In this document: in pieces, positions 1 through 11,713 of the stretch
How positions within the stretch are numbered: position 1 is the first letter of the stretch
Layout of the letters: each line of letters starts with the position of its first letter
The notes under the pieces: model-generated
The model's database searches: none
The model's input: the letters and a program-made list of their open reading frames with translations, nothing else
Told to the model about the DNA's origin: nothing
Translations under genes and position numbers: made by a program
Assembly (NCBI GenBank): GCA_030248215.1
Contig: JASANG010004123.1
Location: 31,001 to 95,000, forward strand
DNA: 64,000 nucleotides
Origin: Enoplolaimus lenunculus
Taxonomy: Eukaryota > Nematoda > Enoplea > Enoplida > Thoracostomopsidae
Reading direction: 5' to 3'

Positions 1-3000
1 TTCGGTTGATATCCGTTCGATGATGTTGCAAGAGTCGACCCTGTGGTTGATGTTGACTCAGCTTCGCGGATCATATCGCCAATAACGGTGTTTCCAAGAC
101 GGACCCACGCAAGGCAGGTAATTGCAGCGATGATTGCAGTGAACCAGCCAAGGGCGACAGCCCAGCCGGTCCAAGTTTCTTGAACCGATCGAACGACGGG
201 CGGAAGTATTGTGAGTGATTTACGGTCGCCTTCTGGAGACATTGCAACTTTGAGTTTGTAGTGTTGTAAAATCAATGCGACCGCGAGAAATATTCCTGTA
301 TTAAATATTTAGCGTTTTTGGAGCGGTTATTATGGCGGAACGCAGCATCTGATCCAAAAACAAAAGGGACCACATATGGTTTATTGCTATCATAATGGCG
401 GATAACATCAATCTTGCTTGGCGAAGCGAGCGAAAAAATAATTAGTACGGTATGGACCACATTATTCTCACATGAAATTTCATAGGTACACAAAAATGCC
501 ATAAAAGCAGTAACGTGGGTACTTATTTATTTCCCCCACAACAAAGTGCCCCCACATACGTAACTAACTTGATCTTGACCCAATGCATCATACTGAAAGT
601 AAACCAAAGCTTAAACCTAAACTTGAGCCTAAGCATGAGCGTAAGGGCTGCGTTATACTGTACGGAGCGGGACGACGCGCGGTAGTGTGCGGTAATTTTT
701 AATAAAAAGTTGCGTCCAGCGACGCGCGGCGCCGTGCGGTAATTTGTAATAAAATTTTTACAGCGCCGCGCGCCAGGGTGCGGCGGCGACGTGTAGCAAG
801 CATAGCGCAGCCCTTGTCCTAACCCAAAACCTTAGCCTAAGCCAGAGCATGTGATAATGTAATAACATAAACACTATGCTGCGAGAAACTTTCGCCTTCT
901 ATTAAATCAAAACTACTTGTGCGGGGTGATGGCAAAGTAAACAGGTACACTAAATGGGACCAACCTGACAATAAAAAAGTGGATCCAGTGACCAGAAACA
1001 TAATTAAGTGTTTTTTGAGTATTGTAATCAAAGCAAATATCCATGCGAAACACATCACAACGATTGATATTATCACCAACGCTGCTACGCCTTTCATTAA
1101 ACCTATGAATGAAAACAACATAAATTCTGCATGAAAACCTATCGGCGGTCGTATACAACGAGAACAGAGATCAAGGGATATAGCCGTCCTCAAAATTTCT
1201 GAAAATTGAAAATGATACTTCTACAGGATTTGACTGGATTCTAGAGTTCAAAAAACAAACTTGTACCTTTCCGTGGTTTTATTACATGTTAACTCCGCTT
1301 TTGAACCGAAAGAACGTTTCAGAGAGATAATTCAGTTGTGATTCGTGTCATTGTGCGAAAGTATACACATTCCAACAGTCTGTTCCCGAAAATTATAAGA
1401 AATATCGGTAACTGGTGTGACAAAATGGTATACAAAGTTGTAAAATACAAGGTTTGCTACTTGTGAAGAAATCGCCAAACCATAGTCAAATGTCTGGAAT
1501 GAGTAACAAACCGTATATATTTTGACAGTTAATGGTCAAAACTTTAAAATTATCTCTTGGCTACAGATAAGAGCAAATCTGAATTAAAATATTGTTAAAA
1601 ACCGTTCAACACGTTTAGATTTTGAAGCCTAAACGAAAAGCACGCAGCTCTTTGTACACTTCCGCTCGCTTCAAATTAAGGCCTTAAGGTTGGGCAAAGG
1701 CTCAAGCAAAGATCTTGAAGTAGGAAAGTTTTTCCTAAGCCTAAGCGTAAACGTACGGGAAGTGTACAAATGAGTCCACGACTTCGAACAATGTAAAGAA
1801 CAGGGACGGAACAGTATTAAGCTTAGGCTTACTCTATTGCAGTCCCACAGAAAAACGTTCCGCTCCTGATCTTTACATGGACCCTTACTTCCGACACTAT
1901 ACGTTGGTTCGCCGTCATCAGATGCGGCATCTGGATCACAAGGTTCACAACAAGTTTGGAAAATATCAATATCAGAATATCGATTGCATAGTCTAGTTGT
2001 ATCATATGATGCTGATTGAATACGACACGATTGTCGTATTTTCCACCAAGTTTCTTCTGCAAGAAATGTTGGCACTTGTTTACTTTCTTTCGACGCTTAT
2101 GTTAATTTACTTAAACCCAGGCTACAACCGGAGATCTGCCACGGGCTTTGGCAGAAAATCGACTTCCGGCTTCGGCTTTAGAAAAATTTCTGCCGTAGGT
2201 ACTAGCAATTTCGGTAGTGAAATTTTGCATAGTTTTGCAAAATTTATTCGCTTGGAGCGTTTCGTTTTATCTTTTGGTAAGTAATTACCTAAGCATAGCT
2301 TAAGAAAATACTTAAGTAAGATTACAGAAACCCAGCCGCTGTTTTTAGTTTTGCATATAAAATTGAAAATAAAACTACGTCATCATAAGAAAGATACCAA
2401 CGTAGATACCTGAAAGTTGTTTACAGGTGGTCCATAGTGATCCGTGGTCCGGCGCAATGATGTATCCAGTCTCTTTGGCACATACTTCGTTCGTTGACTC
2501 CGATTGCGCTGTCCACAGAATCCCTGTATTGTAATCGATCTCTTCAAAGCAATAGCCCAGACGATTCTAAAATTTCAAAGTTCCATCCAACTGACCGTGA
2601 ATTAAAATTCAAACCTTCAAAAAGCTTAGAGTTAATTTAAGAAAATGTTTCAAAATACTATTGTGCTCCAGAAATACCTACCAGCTTTCAGAGTATAAAA
2701 CATACGCTGTAAATTCCGATGAGGTGGCACTTCGAACCCTGAGCTCTGAATTAGGTCTTTCACAACTCAGAATTGTGAATTGATTGAAGTCATTCTGAGC
2801 TAATTAATCAAGTAATCCGGAATCAAATCAGCCCACAATGATTTTAGATTTACTGGTATTAACTCAGAACCAACCAAAAATAACTAATTCTCTCACTGAG
2901 TTAATCAACTCACTGGAATTTGCAGTGTAAACCTAAGGGTCGCGCTGTACTTTCATGTGCCGTGCAGGAAATTTTGTACTGCGTATACGCGCATTCGCAA

Positions 3001-3622
3001 AGTGAAGTGCTAACTAGCGAATCATACCTGCAGAAATGCTGAAATCTAAATACAAAATTTGACTCAATTTTAGTAACAGGAAAATAGTCAGTGTCTACAC
3101 TCTTTTATTCCCAGATGCGCATATCACCTATTACCAGATAGCGGTTGGTTCTCAAACCGCCGAACTCCTGCTATTGCGAATCTACAAATCGGCACAGAAG
3201 TAGGTCAAATCTAATACGGCGACTCTGTTGAACTTCGAAACTGGCCTACTCGCTGGTATGAAAACTACAAGATCTATCGCAAAGTCGCGATAAACGTTTC
3301 GCACATTTGAGAACGTGAGTTCTATTCTCGTTCAACTCAACAGAACAATACTTACCTTTAACTTGAACGTATTATACGTTACACGTTCCCAATAGCTCGA
3401 ACTGACTGTTACAATCAGTAGCAACGTGTACAAAGCGCTAAGGAGCACACAGACTATCATTCCAGTCTTCCATGTTCGACATCCTACGTAATCCATAGTT
3501 TGATCCTTTAACGACCGCCTCGTTGCGTACTCGTAATACATTGGTTTTGCTTCGGTTCCAGGTAAATTCAAGTGAGCATTGTACGGCGGTTGCTCGGTAA
3601 AATGTTTGACGTATGACGTCAT
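1..3622 (-). CDS. Claudin-like four-pass membrane protein A (partial, 3' end outside window)
   Basis: Exon model from splice sites and frame. Exon 1 is 3356-3622: 89 residues, ATG at 3622, donor GTAAGT, with a cytoplasmic start, first membrane segment around residues 52-73 and the extracellular SSSYWE. Exon 2 is 2410-2566, with GYCFEEIDYN and GSLWTTC, which resembles the claudin G-L-W-x-x-C signature. Exon 3 runs from 1198 to about 917 and holds membrane segments 2 and 3; its donor is uncertain, and a second GT at the end of segment 3 is possible. Exon 4 begins at 232 with the fourth membrane segment (WTGWAVALGWFTAII) and leaves the window still open. Exon phases 0, 1, 1 agree across the confident junctions. 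The fold is that of the PMP22/claudin superfamily; members form junction strands or channel accessory subunits, but I cannot assign a subfamily. Gene B has a similar plan. Confidence 0.7.
643..815. mobile_element. GC-rich MITE nested in a hexamer MITE
   Basis: The ends AAGGGCTGCGTTATACT and AGCATAGCGCAGCCCTT are inverted repeats of each other around a GC-rich core with GACGCGCGGCG motifs. It interrupts a degenerate hexamer MITE (CCTAAG motifs on both sides), so it is the younger insertion. It sits in the last intron of gene A. Relatives lie near 28.73-28.87, 30.09-30.27 and 58.95-59.10 kb. Confidence 0.65.
1786..1883. mobile_element. Hexamer MITE, very short copy in intron 2 of gene A
   Basis: Both termini of the hexamer family are present (AATGTAAAGAACAGGGACGG at the left, TTCCGCTCCTGATCTTTACAT at the right), but the internal TTAGGC block is almost gone, leaving about 98 bp. 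The flanking eight bases are similar but not identical. Confidence 0.6.
2695..2935. mobile_element. Foldback MITE with CACTG-type ends
   Basis: The segment runs from GCTGTAAATTCCGATGAG to CTCACTGGAATTTGCAGTG, inverted repeats of each other, with many internal GAATTGATT/AATCAATTC motifs. A related copy lies at about 32,180-32,430. Intron 1 side of gene A. Confidence 0.5.
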
Positions 3623-4012
3623 TATTAAACGGTTTGAATATTAATTTGATACTTTGATATTTTCTGAAAATTTCAACTTTGCCAGATACAAAACATAATG
3701 CGTGCCCCCCTCCGCAAAATTCCGGGGTGAAGGCTTCTTGTGATCATGAAAATATTATTAACATTTTTTGTTTAAAATCTTGCTAAGGTGGGGACCCTCT
3801 TTGGGGTGTGGGATGTCGCCAAACGGGCGGTATGGGGGAGTGGGCTGCTCCGATCCCGGCTGGTTCGTTTTGTACCGCGCACTTTTTGGTACGTTACATA
3901 CTCTTGTTCAACGAGTTAGTATCGGCTTTTATTATTTACTAATAAATTAGCCAATTTGATATTACACAGATGTTGTGTGCAGCGAAGGTCGAAGAATTTT
4001 TAATCGTTCATA

Positions 4013-4454
4013 TACTGTACTGACCCGAATAAGAGGGGGGACTGATGTTTATTTGGCTTCTCCAGACAGTTAATCCCTGTTATTCAGTTACGGACTTTTA
4101 TTTATTTTCAACCCGCCCTCCGCCACCCTGCGTTACTGATATATGTAATATTGCAACTATCCGTTGAATTAAAGGATTTTGCCTTGTATCAAAAGCTCGA
4201 GCGATAATGCTAGGTTATATTTTGGAATGCTACTTTCAAAGCAAGTACGCTTTAAAGTTTCGAACTCAACTCTATTTGGTCCTGGAGTCATTTATGCGCT
4301 ACAATTAGGGATAATTGACATTTATGAACTCTAGTTAGGGTTTAGGGACTCTATTCGCTTACGAACTCTTATTACGCATACAGACTCGTATTGATTGGGA
4401 CTCAAAATGGGGATCCGTTTTTATTACCCCCATCTTATTCGGGTCAGTACAGTA
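4013..4454. mobile_element. 440-bp MITE with GACCCGAATAAG ends
   Basis: Inverted termini TACTGTACTGACCCGAATAAG (left) and CTTATTCGGGTCAGTACAGTA (right) match over about 20 bases. There is no coding capacity. An opposite-orientation relative begins at 52,539, and one lone end is visible near 43,050. Confidence 0.7.
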
Positions 4455-5547
4455 AGTTTCACAATTAATTGGTTTAAATATAGAGGTTCTTGTTTACAGA
4501 AAATGGGTTCAATCATCGCCTCATGGCTCAGCGCATCAGCTACTGCCCGCTATAAAAATATCCGTTTGAGCTGTCAAATTTTAAAACGAGTTACTACAAA
4601 AGGTATGATGGAGGTAAATCAAGCTTTAGAGCTACGTAGGTACAACTAAACGCAATGATTCATGGTTTGTAGGGCTGTATTCTTTGACGCAGCTAACACA
4701 AGCACACAATTTAGAAAAATACAATAGAACTGCACGAACCCCTTCGTAAATGCGTTTTAAAAACAATACTTGCCAGCTTTCAATTCCAGAGATAGAAACG
4801 GTTGCATGCGTAGGTAATCAAATTAATTGCTTAGCAATTAACGGAAGCATGCAAGCTTCCGGCGCTAAATCAAATTTACAATACTGTCAGCGGTTGATCC
4901 TAAGCCTAAGGCTGAGCCTAAGCGTAAAAATGAGCTTATACCTAAGCCTGAAAGCTAACGCCTAATCCAAAGCAAAAAATTGGTCTAAAGCTTAAGCTAA
5001 CTCTATTGCAGTCCCGCAAGAAAACCGTTTCACCGCAGGATCTTACATGTGCCGATCAGCCAAACCTTTACATCGTGACCCATTGTGGTCCATTGAAAAT
5101 TCCCAAAATTTTGACCCGTGACCTACGGTAAACAAACTTTCCCACTGAATTCTGTACTCACTCGAAAAGCGATAAAACGTTGCTGACATTTTGGCCCCAT
5201 TTGCAATTGTTGGGCATTCGGTTACTATAGTCAGCGTTTAATATGCGGTTTTTAAGACAATTATTTCGTTTTCTCGGCCGCTTTTCAGATAAAAACCCAC
5301 TACCAACAACAAAGACCAACCAGCTCTATTGAGATTGCAGCTCACAGCTACACCAACTTTATAAAACTGTGATCTCATATACGTCGTTGCTACTAGCAAC
5401 GTTTCTGAATCATTTATGGACTCGGTGGGGTACGACAATTCAGCTGCTCAAAGAAACAGGCCTGCATAAATCTGGCCAGGAGGCGTTACCCTTTAGAAAA
5501 ATATATATTGTTGTCCACTGAATGATGTTGACCCCGCTAAAAATTAT

Positions 5548-5757
5548 GGCCAATGTAAAGAACATGGACGGAACAGTATTATAGACAAATTCTTGAGCCT
5601 AAACCTATTAAGACTAAGCCTAAGCCTAAGCGTCAGAATGAGCATATTCCTAAACCTGATCCTAAGCCTAAGCCAAACAAGAAAATTAGTCTGAAACTTA
5701 AGCTCACTCTATTGCAGTCCCACAAAAAACGTTCCGCCCCTGAAGTTTACATGGGCC
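5548..5757 (+). mobile_element. Hexamer MITE, complete copy with 8-bp target duplication
   Basis: The element begins GGCCAATGTAAAGAACATGG and ends TTTACATGGGCC. It is flanked on both sides by AAAATTAT (5540-5547 and 5758-5765), an exact 8-bp duplication as hAT transposases make. The core is CCTAAG hexamers in two blocks separated by a GCGTCAGAATGAGCATAT spacer, followed by TATTGCAGTCCCACA. There is no open frame, so it would need a transposase in trans. Confidence 0.85.
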
Positions 5758-7409
5758 AAAATTATTAAACCCCGTATGATCCTTAAATTTTTTCAACGTC
5801 AGGCTGGTTAATAAAGAGGCTGTAATTAGATCTGGTGAAGTGTCTTGTAATGGGGTTCGTATTCCATAAAAACTGAAAAAATTAAAAACGTAAATATTTA
5901 AATACTTTTGGCTTCATTCGTAACTGTTACTAAATTTTATGGGTACGTAAGCCGTTAAAGGTAATAGTTGACTGAGGATTAAGGGCTGGCATAAAATTTG
6001 ACGGATCTCAAACGTCGGCAAACTAAAACGGATAAAAAAGTAAAGTGTTTTTTCTAGTCGGAAGATGCGCACTTTTTAAGCCATTCAGAAATTGCAAAAC
6101 ATATGTGACGTTACGTCTATTTAATAATTTATACGGTCTCGCGTTGAAAACCAGAGAATGAGGAGAAAGTTTGGATATTTAAAGAGTATATAAATACATA
6201 TATGTATATATTAAATTGCTATATATTATATAATATATATATTTAGGGTTTCTTTCAGCAAGAAATCTAGAAGAAACAAATGCTTGTTAATGAAGTTGAA
6301 CCAGTACCAGATTTAAACCCGTAGCCAGCTTAACATGTCAGGAAAGGTTAAAAATATAATACCGGCATATTAGGATTTTAGATGATTTACAAACGAGGTT
6401 GACAATTTTCTGGAAGCGGGCAACTTTTTGAATTTAAAATATGAATGTGAAGGCATCACCATGTGGACGCTAATTTTAGCATTATTAGATATTTTTATCT
6501 GGTTGCATTCTGAGTTGGTAACGAATAACTAACACAACGCTATAAAATCCTAGCAGCATCACATATGTTATGCAGGAGCAGGAAAACGTATTTTGTGAGC
6601 ACTCATAAATTCGAAAAAATATATAGTGGAGTTTTAAATGTTTTCGAATGCTGAAATTATCACCTACGTTTCCGTCTGCGCCGGAAATTTTCTCGCAAGC
6701 TAAATACGAAAACTCAAATCTACAATTTTATATCATTCAGACATTTTCAAACATGACATATGATTTTGACAGATAATATATCGAATATCATAAGATTTTG
6801 CATTAAGTACAAATGGTGGCTGTCACATCAGGGTAGCAGACGAGGCATTCAAGTTGACAACGGATTAACGTGCCGTCAAAACATTACCCACTATTGGAAT
6901 AAGAACAAAACGTGTTACGGGCTTCCCCAGTTATAAACGTAAACTCGCATGAAGCGACAGCGCATGGTTCCGCACATCCGGCGGCAATTTATAAAGTACT
7001 TTAGTCGGAATCTGCCTTGAACAGGGTGCAACCGAAATTTCTGTCCCGGAGAGAAATCCGGTATTTTCTTCTGTCCGCTTTCGGTATTATGATTCCGATG
7101 CTTTTTCACCGCATTTTCCGATATTCCTGGTATTGAAAATTTTGAATGTCAAAGCTGAACGCCTTTGTCAATTTTTTCTGTTAGAACTGATTATTAAAAA
7201 ACATGACGCTGGCAAAACCTAAAGAATTTCCCCAAAATCTCTTTAAAATCGCGATTTATATAACGCTTCAATTAACCTTTTATCACATGAATGTTTTCTA
7301 TTTTATCTGAGACCTGCTTTTATGCTTGGATTCGAACTCCGGTGGCTGAAGTGGGAGGCGTCTCCCAACACCGCTCAGCTATAGGAGCTTGACGCTCGAG
7401 CCCGAGTGC

Positions 7410-7977
7410 GTAATTTCTTCCAAACTTTGACATTGTTAATTTACGCAATTGGCTGTTCTACAGTTCGGAATGCTGCTCGTATTGCGTCGAGTACCGACAA
7501 TTAAATGATGTTACTAAAAAGGACAGTTTCTTTCTTCCACGGATCGACAAAACGATTGATACGTTAATAAGACATATGCCAAAAAATTTTGTGCTCACTA
7601 TGGGCCCAGAGGTGTAAGTGGGTGAACATTTCATTATGTGGAAAGAAAAATTTGTCAAATTTCCCACTGTATTGATATTAACCCTTTCTCACATGAATAT
7701 TTCTTATTTTCCCTGAGACCTACTTTTATGCTTGGATTCGAACTCCAGTGAGTGGAGTGGGAGGCGTATACCATCACCACTCAGCTATAGAAGCTTGACG
7801 CTCGAGCCCGGAGGGGCTCTCACGTCTTGTGGTGATTTAGTACTATGTATACGTGTTGCAATTGTTAAACACTGTGCGATAGATACTATTTAACGTATAT
7901 ACACTGCGCTAAGTTGCCCATAGTCAACTCTATGTGAGAAGGGGTTATAGATTGTTAACTGAAAATTTTTCGCTTAA
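7410..7977 (+). mobile_element. Ty3/Gypsy reverse-transcriptase relic carrying a TIR element (copy 1)
   Basis: Fossil fragment. A translated stretch on the plus strand around 7455-7620 resembles the core of Ty3/Gypsy reverse transcriptase (YRQLNDVTKKDSFFLPRID). Nothing else of the parent element is recognisable here. A TIR element (7678-7947) is inserted in it. The same composite, very similar, occurs at 29,208-29,782, so the whole unit was copied after the TIR element had landed. Broken and old in origin; the two copies are closer to each other than either is to a working element. Confidence 0.65.
7678..7947 (-). mobile_element. TIR element with tRNA-like core
   Basis: The ends TTAACCCTTTCTCACAT and ATGTGAGAAGGGGTTA are inverted repeats. 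Inside, read on the minus strand, is a tRNA-like block with an A-box-like TAGCTGAGTGG and a B-box-like GAGTTCGAATCC. This combines MITE-like ends with a SINE-like internal promoter. Copies are at 29,482-29,751, about 53,640-53,755 (shortened), about 54,239-54,700 (split by another MITE) and, inverted and diverged, about 61,039-61,318. A partial copy precedes it at about 7277-7410. Confidence 0.65.
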
Positions 7978-8307
7978 AGCAGCACACGGTTGAATATTCG
8001 GTTTCCGTTTTTCTTTTATTTTCACAACAATCCGTTTCTTTACTATTTGTTTACACCCGGTTCGTATCCAAAATTACCAAGGTACCGGGCACGATTACTT
8101 CTTTATACTAACCACGCACTTCCAAAATGTGCTGTGGACATCGCAGCCAAAAAATGAACAGTGAATGAAACCCACACAGATGCCCATATGGTCATTCATA
8201 AAGTGCCAGAATTTGCAGTTTAACTTTAAGTAGACCGTTCACTATAGCATATAAGTACCCCGAAACTAATATGGTATATTAAACCATTGTAGCGAAAAGT
8301 TTTGCAT

Positions 8308-8385
8308 GGCTGCGTAGCTCAATGGTTTGAGCAGCGGACCGGTAATCCGTTGTCGTCGATTCGAGTCTCAAAGGGTTCTGTATGG
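8308..8385 (+). pseudogene. tRNA-Thr-like relic (probable SINE head)
   Basis: A D-arm GCTC/GAGC and an anticodon arm GCGGA-CCGGTAA-TCCGT (anticodon GGT) are visible, and a degenerate B-box GATTCGAGTCTC follows at the right spacing. The 3' acceptor strand that should pair with GGCTGCG is missing, so this is not a working tRNA gene. Most likely a tRNA-derived SINE head or tRNA pseudogene. Confidence 0.4.
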
Positions 8386-8810
8386 TACTGTTTAACTGAA
8401 AATTTACTAAACACCAAACAGTATATCAATTATATTTAGTAGAAATATTATTTTCGATGCCAGTAGTATCGTTTTCAACTTGTTAAAACGGATACGAAAA
8501 ATATAAAAGGGGCAAATAAATGTCGAACAGACACTAAAATTTGCCTTGAAACATTTGAACTCTTATATTAACATCAGCGGTCGAAATTTATTAAAAAACG
8601 CTGCGGCTCCTTTGTTTTGTTTTAAGAGTTGTGTTATATTTTCACCTTTTCTTCTATCTGAAAACCTGTGTTCCTCACTAAAACCCGAGGTGTTTAGTAC
8701 AACGGTGCTATAGACGGTGATAAATCTCGTATCGAAATTTTAACTAAAAAACACTAGGCAAGCTTATGAATGACACAATGAACGCTGAGTCCAAAAAGTT
8801 TCTTTCGCTC

Positions 8811-9020
8811 GGCCGATGTATAGAACAAGGCCGGATATATTTTCCGTCGGCGCTGTAATAAAGTCAGTTTAAGCTCTTGACTTACTTTTTTCCTTAGGCT
8901 TAGGCTTAAGCTTAGGCTTAGGCTTAGGAATAAGCTCATCCTTATGCTTAGGCTTAGGCTTAGGTTTAGGCTTAGGAATATGCTTATACTACTGTTCCGG
9001 CCCTGTTCTAAACATAGGCT
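8811..9020 (-). mobile_element. Hexamer MITE, complete but diverged
   Basis: It starts GGCCGATGTATAGAACAAGG and ends CCCTGTTCTAAACATAGGCT, with a long run of CTTAGG hexamers (about 8890-8985). This is one of the clearest TTAGGC blocks in the window. Flanking octamers agree at about five of eight positions. Confidence 0.7.
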
Positions 9021-9587
9021 CTTCGTCCTATAGACTCGCTCGGAAAAAACTACATGAGAATATTTCCTATATTTGTGATTGAAACTAGTGGCCCATATTG
9101 AGTATAACGATCAGCCTACTGGGACACACGGGAACTGGAGAACTCAGCAACTGGGAAACTTAGATTGAGGCATACTTTTAGGCTTAGGTTTCGAATTAGG
9201 CTCCCATATGTTTAGGCTTAAGCTAATGCTTAAGTTTAGCCATACGCTAATGCCCTGTAAGCAGACCCTTATAGTTTCCTGGGCCAAACCATGCAACCAT
9301 TTCTCTATTTCAATGCTATTCGCTTTTACAAATCTGACTTCCGGGTAACCATTTCCGGTGGTGCAGGAAATAGTTTTGTCACAATAATGACTCATAAATG
9401 CTTTCGAGTATATATATTTGAGGCGATATCTGCATAGAAATAAGTACTGTAATTTTATAACGTTTTTTTGTCGAAAAAGGAAAATATGAACAGGACCAGG
9501 TTTGAACCGGAGCAGGCCCCATAGGTCGACTATTTGTAAGAAAACGATAGCTGTAAGTTGCATATTGGAGCTATAATATGTTTTGAG

Positions 9588-9775
9588 TCAGCGGCGGATT
9601 CAGAAATTTCTGGCAAGAAGGCGGGATAGCGAACGTTATCAAACGCAATTTTTGCTGTATGTTACATATATGAAATATTTTATAAGGGGGAAAATTATAA
9701 AGTAGAAACCTTGACGTTTTATCACAAAAAATTTTAGGGGGGCGTACCCCCCGCATTTTTGTGGATCCGCTAGTG
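9588..9775. mobile_element. hAT-type MITE with GGATCC ends (diverged)
   Basis: The left end AGCGGCGGATTCAG and the right end GTGGATCCGCTAGTG are inverted repeats, matching the CAGTGGCGGATCC ends of the element at 62,916. Flanks TTTGAGTC and TTTGAGCC fit an 8-bp duplication with one change. Confidence 0.5.
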
Positions 9776-9964
9776 TTTGAGCCACCGGTATGTATAGTAA
9801 AATGTAACTAAACGCTGTCGGAAGTACTGTAATTTTAGAGGGTTTTTAAAAAACGGAAAATATGAACAGCACAGACTCAATACTGTAGTTATCAGACCCG
9901 TCAACGCAGACATATCCCCCCATAGCTTTCAAAAATTTATTCCTGATACTAATCAAATGCTAGC

Positions 9965-10161
9965 TGAATAAAAAATGGGGAGTCAAATTGACTCTCTTGG
10001 AAATAGGCTTTTCCTGACTGCACAAACTGAGTCAAATTTGACTCCGCCAGAGTCAAATTCGATTCACTGAATCGCTCAGCGAGCCCAATTTGACTCAGTT
10101 TGTGTAGTCAGGAAAAGCCTCTTTCCGAGAGAGTTAATTTGATTTCCCATTTTTTACAGTG
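9965..10161. mobile_element. Foldback MITE (CACTGCAAAAAATGG family), diverged
   Basis: Near-palindromic unit: GAGTCAAATTGACTC and TCAGGAAAAGCCT motifs reappear inverted in the right half, ending TTTTACAGTG. It belongs to the family defined by the copies at 15,257 and 35,610. Confidence 0.6.
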
Positions 10162-10180
10162 CACTTTTTCGCGCAAAACA

Positions 10181-10331
10181 GGCTAATGTATTGAACAGGG
10201 CCGAAACAGTATAGTATAAGCATATTCTTAAGCCTATGCACAAGTCTAAAGCAAAAAAATAGTCTAAAGCTTAAGGTAATTCTATCGCAGTCCCGCAGAA
10301 AAATGTTCCACACTTAATCTTTAAATGGGCC
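10181..10331 (+). mobile_element. Hexamer MITE, shortened copy
   Basis: The left end GGCTAATGTATTGAACAGGG and the right end CTTTAAATGGGCC are recognisable, with only a few CCTAAG hexamers between. It sits just beyond the foldback MITE at 9965-10161. Confidence 0.6.
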
Positions 10332-11445
10332 TATTGGCCTTAATTTTCATGGCTCAGATATCAATTCCAGTCGAGCGGGGCCTGTATGCCTGTTCGTTGA
10401 TCAACCCTCGGCTCGGGATCCTTACAATAGTTTGCGTTTGGTCTGCTTACAAAACCAAAGAGCGCAAATGTTGGCAATTAAATTGGAAACCATAGTTGCG
10501 GCTTAATTTTTCAAGCAAACCTAATCTTTATTCATCGGCGTTTTTGCACAATAGAGCATTATAAAAACTATTTTCTGCTTTTAGATGCTGTTGGTTGTGA
10601 AGCTTGCGATTTTAGGTTTAAGTATACGTTAGTTAAAGTTCAATGTAACCCTGGTTTTACCCGTATTACTTCACATGCCGTGTGTCCAAATTATTTTGAT
10701 TTTCAGTTATTTTGTGGCACAAAAATGGTAATTCGGTAATTAGCAGGTTGAAGGAGGTTTGAAAAGGCAGGAATGATTTGAAAATGGAAACATCTAATTC
10801 AAATCCTTCAATTAATGGTTTTTAGACCAATCTAAAAGGTTAAAACTTGTTTTGAAAACTTTTCTTTAAGGCAAAACAGTTACTTGAGCAATTTTAAACT
10901 GCAACAAAATGCCGAAATCTATTGGGGAAAATGTTTACTCTGCTCTTGAGCCATCTAAGCAATTTTCAACGCGTGATCTGAGTTAAGTATGGTCCTGGCA
11001 CACAAAATTACGCGTAAAGCATTGTATAATCTCCCCAAGATGTGTGACATGACAACCAGCCCAACTACCCTAAACGTTACTTGTCCGAGTGCTCCGGGGT
11101 TCAAATTTCAGCTGGAAATTACCGATCTCAGGAACGAAAAAGTATTCATGCGGATATTCATGCGGAAAAAAATTTAGCAAATTCTACCTGCTTTCAAAAA
11201 GTCGGCTCTGAATTCTCGCAGAAGTAGAAGTAGATGGCCTGCGTCCGCCCAACATTTCCCTGGCCACGAGGGATTTATAGTGACCTCAAGGGGCCCCACG
11301 AAGAAACCGTGCACACTTGGCCACGAATATACGAGTATTAATAACCAAAAAATTAACAGCATTTAATAAATTTTGATGTTGATGTCCAAGATTTCTATGT
11401 TTTTACGCAACAGATATACTTGCTACTTTGGCTTGTTTACTAAGT

Positions 11446-11713
11446 CCTATTCACACGTGCAAGTTTTTCCTGCGAGAACTTGCAGCTACAACGTGCATTT
11501 GCAAATTTTATCGAAAATCCTGCTCGAAAAACTTGCAGCTGCAAATAATTCATTAAAATTTAGAGCTAGGAATATAGTTCACATGTGTGAAAAACCATGC
11601 CAGTTTACTGAATTGATTGAATCCGCTTTCTCATTGACTGATAAAAAATGCAAGCCCTGCGTGCAATTTGTAGCTGAAAATTCTCGCAGCGAAAACTTGC
11701 ACGTGTGAATAGG
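11446..11713. mobile_element. MITE with CACGTGCAAGTTTT ends
   Basis: Inverted termini CCTATTCACACGTGCAAG and CTTGCACGTGTGAATAGG extend inward through GCGAGAACTTGCAGC motifs, giving arms of about 40 bp. A larger relative is at 61,543-62,015. Confidence 0.7.

Noticed and set aside
837-1193. Reading this stretch as a separate small membrane protein
   Set aside because: It is an exon of claudin-like gene A: the acceptor at 1199-1201 and the phase join it to exon 2.
8308-8385. A working tRNA-Thr gene
   Set aside because: The 3' acceptor strand and a proper T-arm are missing.
11174-11362. Minus-strand frame starting MLLIFWLLILVYSWPSVHG, like a signal peptide, with a GT at its end
   Set aside because: It stands alone among repeats, no partner exon fits, and the remainder has no recognisable domain; hydrophobic starts are common by chance in AT-rich DNA.
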